From Ceratopteris richardii (lineage: Eukaryota; Streptophyta; Polypodiopsida; Polypodiales; Pteridaceae): 64,000 bases of DNA. The notes under the pieces are model-generated. The model was not told the origin of the DNA. It did no database searches and was given only the letters and a program-made list of their open reading frames with translations. The stretch covers positions 88,149,036 through 88,213,035 of the forward strand of contig CM035441.1 in NCBI GenBank assembly GCA_020310875.1, written 5' to 3'. A program made the translations under genes and the position numbers. Position 1 is the first letter of the stretch. Each line of letters starts with the position of its first letter. This document shows, piece after piece, positions 35,659 to 45,029 of the stretch.

Positions 35659-38600
35659 ATGGGAGATGGATTTCCATCAACAATTGACAAATTGGATCGA
35701 AACAACTACCCGGAATGGTCTCTAAGGATGGAGGCTTACCTTCAAGGGAGGAATCTATATGGATTCATATCCGGAGATGAAGCAATGCCAACCATGAGGA
35801 ACAAAGGGCAACCATCACATGAAGAAGTGGAAGGACTTTTGAATTGGTGTTCGAAGGATGCACTTGCAAGGTCCTATATTCTAAACTCAATCTCTGATTT
35901 TCTTTTACCTCATGTCAAGGGATGCAAGACATCAAGAGAGACCTGGAATGCACTTGCTTCTTTCTTCTCTTCCAACACTCGAGCAAGGAAGAACCAATTG
36001 TGGATGGAGTTCACAACAATGAAGAAAAGCCCAAAGCAAAATGTGACTGATTATGTCACAAAGATGAAGGAGATTTCTGACCAACTTGGAAGCATTGGAG
36101 AGGTAATTGAAGAGGAGCAAATAATAAGACAAATCATGAATGGAATCAAAGCAGACGACAAGTGGGAGTCATTCACAACAGCCATGGATTTATACATGGA
36201 TATGCATGTACCCGACCTCAACACACTCATGGGCCAACTCTTCACTCATGAAGCAAAGATTAGCAAAGGTGGTGAGTCCTCAAGAGGTAATCAAACTTCT
36301 GCCTTATATTCTGATAAAGCTAAGGTCAAGGACAAGTCAAAGAATAGGAAGAATGAAGATGAAGGAAGCTCTTTCCAAGCAAACTTTGCAGGTAGAGGAA
36401 GAGCTAGAGGAAGAGGCAGAGGTGGAAAGCAAGGCAGGGGGAGATTCCAATCATCTCAACCTTGCAACATATGTGGCTTATCTAACCGTACTACTGAAGA
36501 ATGTTTCAGGAACCCGAGGAACTCAAGAGGAAGAGGATTCAATAGAGGTGGCTATGGATCAAATAGAGGTGGATACAATGGAGGCTACAATAACAACAAC
36601 TACTACAACAACTATGCAGAGGACCAAAGTCAAGAAGATTCATTATTGATTATGAATCTATCAGCGAAGAAGGGTAAGGATGATGATCACATATTTTACA
36701 TTGATTCGGGATGCTCGAACTATGTAGCAGGAAATGTGGCTTTACTTTCTGATTTGGAAGATCCTCATAACAAGCATGAAGTGCAGACAGGAGATGACAC
36801 AAAGCACTCAGTGGAGAAGATAGGTAATGTGAAGACATCAGATGGGAATATGAACCTCTTAAGCAAAGTCTTGTATGTCCCTACAATTACCAAAAATTTA
36901 ATAAGTGTTGGACAGATTGTTGAAAAAGGATTGCAGGTTAGATTCAATCGATTTGGAGCATATGTTGAAGACCCAAGGCAAGGCTTTCGAAGGATTGCCA
37001 AAGGAGAAAAGACAGGAAGGCTTTTCACTTTTGAAGTGGAAGATACAAAGAACATAGCTTTGTTTAGCTATGGATCTCAAACTCTTACAGAGTTGGAGAT
37101 ATGGCACAAAAGGCTTGCTCACATTGGTGAGAGGACACTCAAACAGATTTGCAGGGACCAACGTGTACTTGGTTTGCCTAATATCACAAGGCAACACATG
37201 ATTTATAAGTGTGAAGCTTGTCAACTCGGCAAGGCTCATAGAAAACCTTTCAATAAGAAAGGATATATGTATCAAAATCCTTTGGATCTAGTGCACACAG
37301 ATGTGTGGGGTCCAAGTAAGGAGCCATCTATATCAGGCTCAAGATATTATGTGTCTTTCATAGATGATTGTAGCAGGTGGACCATTCTGTTTTTCATGAA
37401 GCACAAGGATGAAGTGTTTAATTGCTTTAAGAAGTATATTGCTCTTGTTGAAAATCAAACAGGTAGGACTTTGAAAAGACTCAGATCAGATGGTGGAGGA
37501 GAATACTTCTCTTCTGAATTTGATGCCTTCTTGCATGAAAGAGGAATTAAAAGGGAAGTCACTACAAGGTATACACCCGAACTCAATGGTGTAGCAGAGA
37601 GGAGGAACAGAGCTATTGTCGAAGCAGCAAGGTCCATGCTCAATGAAAAGGGATTGCCAAATTACCTATGGGCAAAGGCTGTGTCTACAGCCACATATCT
37701 CATAAATAGACTTCCATCTAAGTCACTAGATGGAACCACTCCATATGAAGTGTGGAATGGAAGAAGACCTAGTCTAGAGTATTGCAAAATCTTTGGATGC
37801 TTAGCCTATGCTCACATTCCTTCTCAAGTAAGAGGGAAATTGGATCCCAAGGCAGAGAAGTGTGTATTTATTGGTTATGATCAAAACCAAAAAGAATATA
37901 GATTGTACAATCCAACCAATAAAGGATTTTCTGTGAGTAGAGATGTAATTTTTGATGAAAACAAATCATGGTTTGATGATGACAGGAAAGTGAAGCTGCC
38001 ATATGACTTGGATGAAGACTTTCCATCACTTCAACCAAAGGAGCCAAAGCAGATTGAAGAAAGTGATTCGGAGATTGACCTAGAAGACTTGGAAAGACTA
38101 AAGCTATGGAAGAACAAAGGTAAAGCAAAGATGCAGGATGCTACATATGGACCCGAGAGCTCACATCAACCACTTCGAAGGTCTTCAAGGGAGAAGAAGA
38201 AACCAAAGAGGTTTGGTTATGATACTTCTTTGGTCACCAAGCACTCAATCTACATTGCAAAGGATTCAACCAATGAAGAACCTACCACATTTGAAGAAGC
38301 ACAAAGCAAGAAAGCTTGGAGAGATGCAATGGATGAAGAAATGGAAGCCTTGAAGGAGAATGACACTTGGGAGCTTATACCTAACAAGCCATCTATGAAG
38401 ATAATCGGATCTCGATGGATATACAAAATCAAGAGGAATCTAGATGGAAGTATAAATAGACACAAAACAAGGTTAGTTGCTAAAGGGTTTGCTCAAACCC
38501 ATGGTATTGATTATGAGGAGACTTTCTCTCCTGTTGCAAAAATGCCTACAATTAGGGTTCTCATTAGTCTTGCTGCATCTAGAAATTGGAATCTTTATCA

Positions 38601-39810
38601 ACTTGATGTAAAGAATGCTTTCTTGAATGGATGGATTTCTGAGGAAGTGTATATGGCACAACCTCCTGGATATGAGGATGCACATCATCCTAACTATCTA
38701 TGCAAACTAAAGAAAGCTTTGTATGGATTGAAGCAAGCTCCAAGAGCTTGGAATTTCAGATTGGTGACTTATTTGCAGGACCAAGGATTCAAAGCTAGCA
38801 AGGCGGATACCTCTTTGTTCATAAAGAGGAATGGATATGAAGTGATCTATTTATGTGTGTATGTTGATGATATTATTATCACAGGCAATGATCTTGAAAG
38901 AATCAAACAACTAAAGGCTCTAATGAAGGAGGAGTTCAAAATAAGTGACCTCGGACCACTCACTTATTTTCTTGGATTGGAGTTGATCTACACAGATTCA
39001 GGTATATACATCACACAAAGGAAGTATGTCCATGACATGCTCGTCAAGTTCAAGATGGAAAATACCAAGTGTGCAGGTACACCTATGGAGCAAAACCATA
39101 AGCTTAGTGCTTATGAAGGAGAGCCAATTGAAGACATCACAAGCTATCAAAGCTTGGTTGGAAGTTTGAACTATGCAACACTCACAAGGGTGGATATATG
39201 CTATAGTGTTAGCATATTGAGTCAGTTTATGCATAAGCCGAGAAGACCACATATGGAAGCGGCCAAGCGAGTCCTCAAGTACCTAAAGGGGACCATGAAT
39301 GAAGGTTTGTTTTATTCATTTACTTCAGATATTGAGCTAAAGGTCTACTCAGATGCAGATTGGGCTGGATCTAAAGATGATAGAAGAAGCACATCAGGGT
39401 ATATATCATTTGCAGGTTCAAAAATCATTTCTTGGTCATCGAAGAAGCAACCAACCGTGGCATTATCTTCTACCGAAGCTGAATATAGAGGTTTGGCTAA
39501 TGCAACTCAAGAAATCATGTGGTTAAAGTCTTTGTACACAGATCTTGGACTTCATTCTTCAACACCTCATATTTTTGGTGACAACACAAGCTCACTACAT
39601 CTAGCAGCTAATACGGTATACCATGCTAGAACCAAGCATATTGAAGTCCACTACCATTACGTAAGGGAGAAGCTAATGAGCAAGGATATTCAACTATCCT
39701 ATGTCTCTACAGATATGCAATATGCCGATATGTTGACTAAAGCTATTGATGGTACAGAATTAAGTAGATTCAAGTTGATGATTGGCTTGCAGGAAATCAA
39801 GGACAATTGA
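35659..39810 (+). CDS. Cop-6 gag-pol polyprotein, 1,383 codons
   Basis: One frame coding for a complete copia polyprotein of usual length. The ATG (MGDGFPSTIDKL) lies just after the primer site and matches the start seen in Cop-3. Gag occupies residues 1 to about 215. A CCHC-type segment is near 268, within a glycine/arginine/asparagine-rich stretch, and protease (YIDSGCSN) is near 345. GAG-pre-integrase and zinc domain span about 479-535, the integrase core (HTDVWGPS) begins near 542, reverse transcriptase runs from about 900 to 1140 with YVDDIIITG near 1068, and RNase H from about 1228 (YSDADWAGSKDD) to 1365. The protein would act in a cytoplasmic virus-like particle and carry out reverse transcription and integration. 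It looks whole; whether it is expressed cannot be told. Confidence 0.95.
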   Translation: MGDGFPSTIDKLDRNNYPEWSLRMEAYLQGRNLYGFISGDEAMPTMRNKGQPSHEEVEGLLNWCSKDALARSYILNSISDFLLPHVKGCKTSRETWNALASFFSSNTRARKNQLWMEFTTMKKSPKQNVTDYVTKMKEISDQLGSIGEVIEEEQIIRQIMNGIKADDKWESFTTAMDLYMDMHVPDLNTLMGQLFTHEAKISKGGESSRGNQTSALYSDKAKVKDKSKNRKNEDEGSSFQANFAGRGRARGRGRGGKQGRGRFQSSQPCNICGLSNRTTEECFRNPRNSRGRGFNRGGYGSNRGGYNGGYNNNNYYNNYAEDQSQEDSLLIMNLSAKKGKDDDHIFYIDSGCSNYVAGNVALLSDLEDPHNKHEVQTGDDTKHSVEKIGNVKTSDGNMNLLSKVLYVPTITKNLISVGQIVEKGLQVRFNRFGAYVEDPRQGFRRIAKGEKTGRLFTFEVEDTKNIALFSYGSQTLTELEIWHKRLAHIGERTLKQICRDQRVLGLPNITRQHMIYKCEACQLGKAHRKPFNKKGYMYQNPLDLVHTDVWGPSKEPSISGSRYYVSFIDDCSRWTILFFMKHKDEVFNCFKKYIALVENQTGRTLKRLRSDGGGEYFSSEFDAFLHERGIKREVTTRYTPELNGVAERRNRAIVEAARSMLNEKGLPNYLWAKAVSTATYLINRLPSKSLDGTTPYEVWNGRRPSLEYCKIFGCLAYAHIPSQVRGKLDPKAEKCVFIGYDQNQKEYRLYNPTNKGFSVSRDVIFDENKSWFDDDRKVKLPYDLDEDFPSLQPKEPKQIEESDSEIDLEDLERLKLWKNKGKAKMQDATYGPESSHQPLRRSSREKKKPKRFGYDTSLVTKHSIYIAKDSTNEEPTTFEEAQSKKAWRDAMDEEMEALKENDTWELIPNKPSMKIIGSRWIYKIKRNLDGSINRHKTRLVAKGFAQTHGIDYEETFSPVAKMPTIRVLISLAASRNWNLYQLDVKNAFLNGWISEEVYMAQPPGYEDAHHPNYLCKLKKALYGLKQAPRAWNFRLVTYLQDQGFKASKADTSLFIKRNGYEVIYLCVYVDDIIITGNDLERIKQLKALMKEEFKISDLGPLTYFLGLELIYTDSGIYITQRKYVHDMLVKFKMENTKCAGTPMEQNHKLSAYEGEPIEDITSYQSLVGSLNYATLTRVDICYSVSILSQFMHKPRRPHMEAAKRVLKYLKGTMNEGLFYSFTSDIELKVYSDADWAGSKDDRRSTSGYISFAGSKIISWSSKKQPTVALSSTEAEYRGLANATQEIMWLKSLYTDLGLHSSTPHIFGDNTSSLHLAANTVYHARTKHIEVHYHYVREKLMSKDIQLSYVSTDMQYADMLTKAIDGTELSRFKLMIGLQEIKDN

Positions 39811-39852
39811 AGACTTATTTGAAGGCCACACATGTTAGGCTTGAGGGGGAGC

Positions 39853-40930
39853 TGTTGGTGCATTTTACCCAAGCCTACATGCTTGATATATTTGATATTA
39901 TCCTTATTTGTAAGTCACATGAGTATCCATGTGAACACCTCTTGTAAAAGAGTACATTTTATCTCTTGTATTTGGAAAAAGAAAAAAGGAAAAGGATGGC
40001 TTACCTCATGCATGATGTAAAAGCAATTTTGTGGCTCCAACTACCAAAATCACGAATTTTTGAGCTGAGGGAATCTCTCCTAACTTTGGGGATCACTTTT
40101 AGGTGGAGCCATTTGAATTCGAATTCAAAACTCCCTCCAAGAATAACTATAAAAGGAGCAAGAAGGAAGAGGCGATTAGCAAGCCTTGTACGTGACCACT
40201 TGATGTCATTTTGTAGAGATTGAAGAGCTTACTCCATAGCTCTATCATTCTACTCCCATTGTGCAAAGATTCATTGCCAATGTGGTTGTAATCATATGTG
40301 AATCTATACATTTATTATCATCTACTTCTCTGTTTTGTTCTCTGTTATACTCACTCAGAGCAGTACCTTCAGAAGGCCATATCTCGAGTTCTACTGCTTC
40401 ATTTTCAGTGTTTGAAAGTGTGTTGGATAGCTCTTACTGTCTTCTTTCCGCATATAAATTTTCAAGGTCATTGAATTAATACTTTTGGAGATATCTGCAT
40501 TTTATTGCTTACTGGTCTATCTCTGCAGAGCCCCGAGAATCGTGGGAAGGTTCCAGAAATTGTTGAAACTTGTTCTCAGTGCTCAGTCCATCATTTGAAG
40601 TGTTTTAACTTGGATTGGAAAGCTTGCTAAGTCTATTTTGTATGCCCAAAAGGAATTTTTCTAATTCCTTCCAGGTTGAGAGCACTGTTCATTTTTTCCA
40701 GCAGGTGTATGTCCAAAAATAGCAAGTTTTGGGAGCTAGTCATTTCGCAACTAGTCTGTCTTGACTTAAACTTTTGGAATACATGTTCCAAAGTACTTGG
40801 CTGATATTTTGGTGGATTTAGGAAGCTCAAAGGGTCTACTAATCAACTCTGAAGTCTCAGTTGGCTGGTGTGAAGCTGGTTGTAGCAGCACCTACTCATC
40901 TTTGGATTGCATCCACCATCTCTCTTCACA
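39853..40930 (+). repeat. Cop-6 3' LTR
   Basis: A 1,078-bp partner of 34554-35632 at about 97.7% identity, with the same promoter-like motifs and the hairpin at 40651-40669. It follows the polypurine tract and is followed by the target duplication TTATA. Confidence 0.96.
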
Positions 40931-40935
40931 TTATA

Positions 40936-43900
40936 CCACGAGGGTATAACCACTAAGATAAATCTCCATACATTTGCATACCAAGAAATACCCCCTCTTC
41001 AATGGAATCCTCTACATAAAGGGGAGGAGGATGTGTCAATCCATAGTGCTAGTTCTAGTGACCAATCGTGATGAATGAGGATACCCAACTATGGATTTGC
41101 AAGGTAGCTAAAAGAGAGGAAAAGATATGACTCTTGGCAAGTAGGACATAGGAGCTATAGATGGGTACAAGACCTTGCCTACATGCCCCAAATATTTCCT
41201 GATGAAGTATTTGAGCCACATGGATGGATGGAAATATTAGCCACACTAGATGTGTGTGTGAATGAGGAAGTATTAACCATGAAGGATTGTGTGGATGAAG
41301 AAGGATACAACCTCAGTTTAATACATGGTAGTACTTCAAGAAGCACAAGAAGGTTAGATCATAGAAAAGGAATGGAAAAAGGATTATTAAAGCACAGAAA
41401 CAGAACCTGAGTTTGAGTTTGATGAACAATACCTAAAAACAATAGAATGGAAAGACCCATGGAACATAAAAAACTATTTTCCATAAAAGGGTGTTAAGAA
41501 AACCTTAGAAAAGAGAGAAATGAAATTGATGAGGAATGACCACATGAACAATTCGAAGTTCCAAAACATTTTAAAAGGTATGAAATGGAGGAAAGAAGAA
41601 TAGTTATTCAAATGCCTAAGAGAGAGGCACAAGAAGGGATAGCATATGACAACAAGGAACAAACTAAGAAGGTAATGGTAACCATGGATGGAGAGGAGGA
41701 AAGATGCACTTAAATAGGCAAGGATGTGTCCTTAGAAGAGGAACAAGAATTCATAGCTTTAATTCTAGAATATAGGGATGTATTCACTTGGGCCTACAAA
41801 GACTTCTAAAGGTGTGGATCCCTCTATATGTTCTCATAGAATTCTAATGACTCATAATGCAAAACCCTCCAAACAAAGACTATACACATATAATGATGTA
41901 TATTCAGCCAAGATCAAAGAAGAGATAGACAAATTATTAGCAGCAAGATCATATATGAAATTGAACACATTGAATGTGTTTCTTCTTTGATAGTGGTACC
42001 GAAGAAAAATGGAAAGCTTAGGGTTTGTATTAACCTCAAAAAAGTTAATGATGCCACCATCGAGGATACGTATCCATTACCCATTACATACACTCTCTTG
42101 GAAAGGATAGTAAGCAAGGAAGTCTATAGCTTCCTTGAAGGGTTCTTAGGGTGCAATTAAGTAGCGATTGCTACTAAAGACAAAAATAAGACTACTTTTG
42201 CTACTGACTGGGGAGTATATGCATTTAGGGTTATGTTTTTGGCTTAACAAATGATCCAAATACTTTCCTTAATGTGCCATGTGTTCAAGGAATTCCTTAG
42301 GAAGGGCATGGAAGCATATGTAGACAACCTATGTACATACACTTCTCAACAAATAGTCCACATACTAGAACTAAAGAAAATATTTGACAAATGTAGAAAA
42401 TATACAGTTTGTTTGAACCCAGAAAAATATGTCTTCATGGTGAGAGAAGGAAAAATATTGGGACACATAGTGTCAAAAAATGGCATTTCAATTGCTGAAG
42501 ACAAAATTAAGGTTATATTGGACTTATTGCGACCTTAAAACATGAAGGAAGTGCAAGCTTTTATGGGTCATTGTGAATATTATCATAAATTTATTCACAT
42601 GTATGCCATATTTGCAAAACCCTTATATGGGCTCTTAACTTAATTCACTTGGATGAAAGAATGTGAGAAGGCTTTTAATGAATTAAAAAGAAGAGTGAGT
42701 TCAACACTAGTGTTGAAACTGTCTAATTGGAATAAACTGTTCCATAGTCATGTAGATGCATCCAGTTTCACCATTGGATGTATCGTAGCACAACCAACAG
42801 ATGAAGGAAGCTAGATCACCAGATAGCCTATGCTAGTAGATAGTCAGATTAGGTGGAACAAAATTACACCATGACTAAATGAGAAGGCTTAGGGATGATC
42901 TACATTTTGAAAAAAATTAGACATTACCTGCTAGCTAATAAATTCAAGCTCTTTATTGATCATCAAGCACTATTGTACTTGGTCAATAAACCTTGTAACA
43001 CTGGAAGGCTAGTGAGAACAGTAGAAGGCTAGTGAGAACAGTAGAAGGCTAGTGAGAACACTAGAAGGCTAGTGAGAACACTAGAAGGCTAGTGAGAACA
43101 CTAGAAGGCTAATGAGAACACTAGAAGGCTAGTGAGATGGTTTTGACTATTGATGGAATTTGATTTTGAAGTAGTATTCAAGAAAGGTAACACACATGTA
43201 AGAGTTGATCATTTGTCAAGAATGACACATGGAGAACTACGAATTGGGATGCCAGACAAGCTATCAAACACTTGTTCAACCTAGAAGTATGTCCCAAATG
43301 GGTTGAAAAATCAATACCCGTACTCACAGATATACCAAACCATAGAATCAATTCGATTGGAAGCAGAGCTTTGTAGAATAAGAAACCTCCACATTATGGT
43401 AGGTATTTTGCACTTCAAGGATTCCAATGGAATACCTCTAAGATGTGTTGAAGATGAGGAACAAAGTAGTTTACTCAAACTAGCCCATGAGAACAAATGG
43501 AGAATAGATAAGGGTGTCAATGGGACAACACAAGAATTGAAGAGACTAGGAATGTATTTGTCAAACATGCAAAAGGATGTACATGAACATGTAACAAATT
43601 GCCGAGTGTGTCAGGAGAGTGCATCAGATGAAAATTCATCTTTATGTTATTCAATGATAGCCCATGAGTTGAGTAAGCCACTAGTCAACTTCTTGAAATC
43701 ACACACTTATCCAAAAGGAGCTAGCCTAGCTAGGAAACAAGCATTAGAAGAACAAAGAAAATATTATGTGATTGTGGGGAGACAATTCTTTAAATGAGGG
43801 AAAGATCAACAATTACTATTGTGTGTGCATGAAAGAGAGTATCTTGACACAATAGAAACGGCACATGCTAGAGTAGCAAGAGGTCATTTTTCAGTGGACA

Positions 43901-44595
43901 AGACTGTAAAAATGATTCTCTTTGTGGCCTTATGGTGGCCACACATACACATGGATGCAAAAACATATGTACGAATATGTGGTGTGCCAACATACCAAGT
44001 ACCCAATATGACTGGATGACATGCCATTAAGAGCAATTATTAGTGCAAGAGCTTTCTCAAAATGGGGAATCAACTTTATTGGACCAATCAGTCCCATAAC
44101 AAGAGGATCTCATGATGAATATATTATAGTGGTGGCTGATTATTGAATGAAATTGGTAGAAGCAAAAGCCACTAGGAAAAATGATGTCAAAACTACCATC
44201 AAGTTCTTATTTGAAAAAATATTCACTAGATTTGGACTACCTAATGAGATTGTAAGTGATAGAGGTACGCAATTCATTAATGAAGTCATTAAGTCACCCA
44301 CAAATGAATTTCTCGTGATTTTTGAAAATTCAGCACTCTATCACCCACAAGTGAATGGGCAAGCAGAGAGTTCAAATAAAGTATTATGTAATGCTCTAAC
44401 CAAAATAATCAACAACAAAAGGTAAGAATAGGATAAACAACTGCATCATGCAATATGGGTAATCCGAGTAGCTTATGAAATGGCCATTAGAACTACAATC
44501 TTTAATCTAGTATATGAACAAAATGCAATACTGCCAATTGATTTCTTGATTCCTACTCTATGAGTAGTCAAGAAGTATGAGTGGACAAGACTTGA
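40936..44595 (+). pseudogene. Gyp-1 reverse transcriptase, RNase H and integrase
   Basis: Pol remainder of Gyp-1 after Cop-6. Reverse transcriptase shows VPKKNGKLRVCINLKKVND (about 42000-42060) and AYVDNLCTY with CLNPEKYVFMV (about 42310-42440). RNase H spans about 42640-43200. Two zinc-domain-like segments follow, at about 43470-43615 and 43860-44010. The integrase core at about 44030-44595 shows WGINFIGPISP, FTRFGLPNEIVSDRGTQF and YHPQVNGQAESSNK. It ends inside the integrase where Gyp-2 is inserted. Heavily decayed fossil; the domain order RT-RH-IN identifies gypsy. Confidence 0.86.
43001..43136 (+). repeat. 20-bp tandem repeat in Gyp-1
   Basis: Six full copies and one partial copy of CTAGAAGGCTAGTGAGAACA, nearly identical to each other. 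They lie in the RNase H region and probably expanded from a single ancestral GGAAGGCTAGTGAGA sequence. Confidence 0.95.
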
Positions 44596-44890
44596 TATTG
44601 AACATAAATTATCTAATGAATCTCCTCATTTTTTAGGGTTGCAAAGCACATATCTTGAGGTGGGAAGAAGATCCTAAATTGGTTGAATCCACGGAACTCA
44701 CACAAGAAGATTGCTACTCGCATAACCTTCAAGCCACATACCTCTTCCATTTAATTCTCTCTCTCTCTCTATAATAAGAGAGTCACCATATGGCTTCACA
44801 CATGGGTGCCACATGGCACCCATGTGTGAGGCCTTCTAAAAACTCTAAGAGGTGGTTCACCTCGAAGTTACTAGATGACTCAATGTAACA
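44596..44890 (-). repeat. Gyp-2 3' LTR
   Basis: 295 bp. It shares with 49343-49535 the AATGAATC(T/C)CCT(C/T)ATTTTTTAGGG(T/C)T block, the AGGTGGGAAGAAGAT block and a CTCTTCCATTTA-(CT)n block. A near-perfect 16-bp hairpin (44796-44829) lies within it. Confidence 0.8.
44796..44829. repeat. Perfect 16-bp inverted repeat in the Gyp-2 LTR
   Basis: TCACACATGGGTGCCA and its exact complement TGGCACCCATGTGTGA are separated by two bases. It would form a very stable hairpin as RNA or cruciform DNA. The corresponding part of the other LTR is absent, so conservation cannot be judged. Confidence 0.95.
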
Positions 44891-45029
44891 TTTCCTTCCC
44901 CTTAATAAGTAAGAGAGAATAAATGGAAATGTATGCCCACGATATCCCCATGTATCGGAAGCACATGCTCATCTCTCTGTGTTGTTTCCCCATATCCTTT
45001 CCCTTTAAAAAACTCTTGGGAAGGTAATC

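Larger units (their letters stand above)
34554..40930 (+). mobile_element. Cop-6: Ty1/copia element that looks whole
   Basis: A 6,377-bp copia element with LTRs 34554-35632 and 39853-40930. The 5-bp duplication TTATA is on both sides (34549-34553 and 40931-40935). The primer site TGGTATTAGAGC is at 35634-35645, the polypurine tract near 39843-39852, and one long gag-pol frame fills the interior. It sits in the protease-to-RT interval of Gyp-1. LTRs differ at about 25 sites plus one indel (about 2.3%), so it is older than Cop-4 yet I see no break in its reading frame. The gag-pol resembles that of Cop-3 closely, so the two belong to one lineage. Confidence 0.97.
24398..44595 (+). mobile_element. 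Gyp-1: decayed Ty3/gypsy element, split by later insertions
   Basis: A plus-strand gypsy element in pieces: 24398-26697, 31837-34553 and 40936-44595. The gaps are filled by Lard-2 and Cop-6, and a SINE pair lies in the middle piece. The primer site near 25322-25340 (TTTGGCACCATTGTGAGGGA) resembles the Asp-tRNA-type site of Athila/Tat elements rather than the Met type. Parts in order are the 5' LTR, gag, a proline-rich linker, protease, reverse transcriptase, RNase H, integrase zinc domain and integrase core. The integrase core ends where Gyp-2 is inserted, so no 3' LTR is seen. Very decayed, more than fifteen breaks. Confidence 0.85.

Noticed and set aside
43001-43136. Short direct repeats as a CRISPR or satellite array
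   Set aside because: A contiguous 20-bp tandem repeat without spacers, inside gypsy RNase H.
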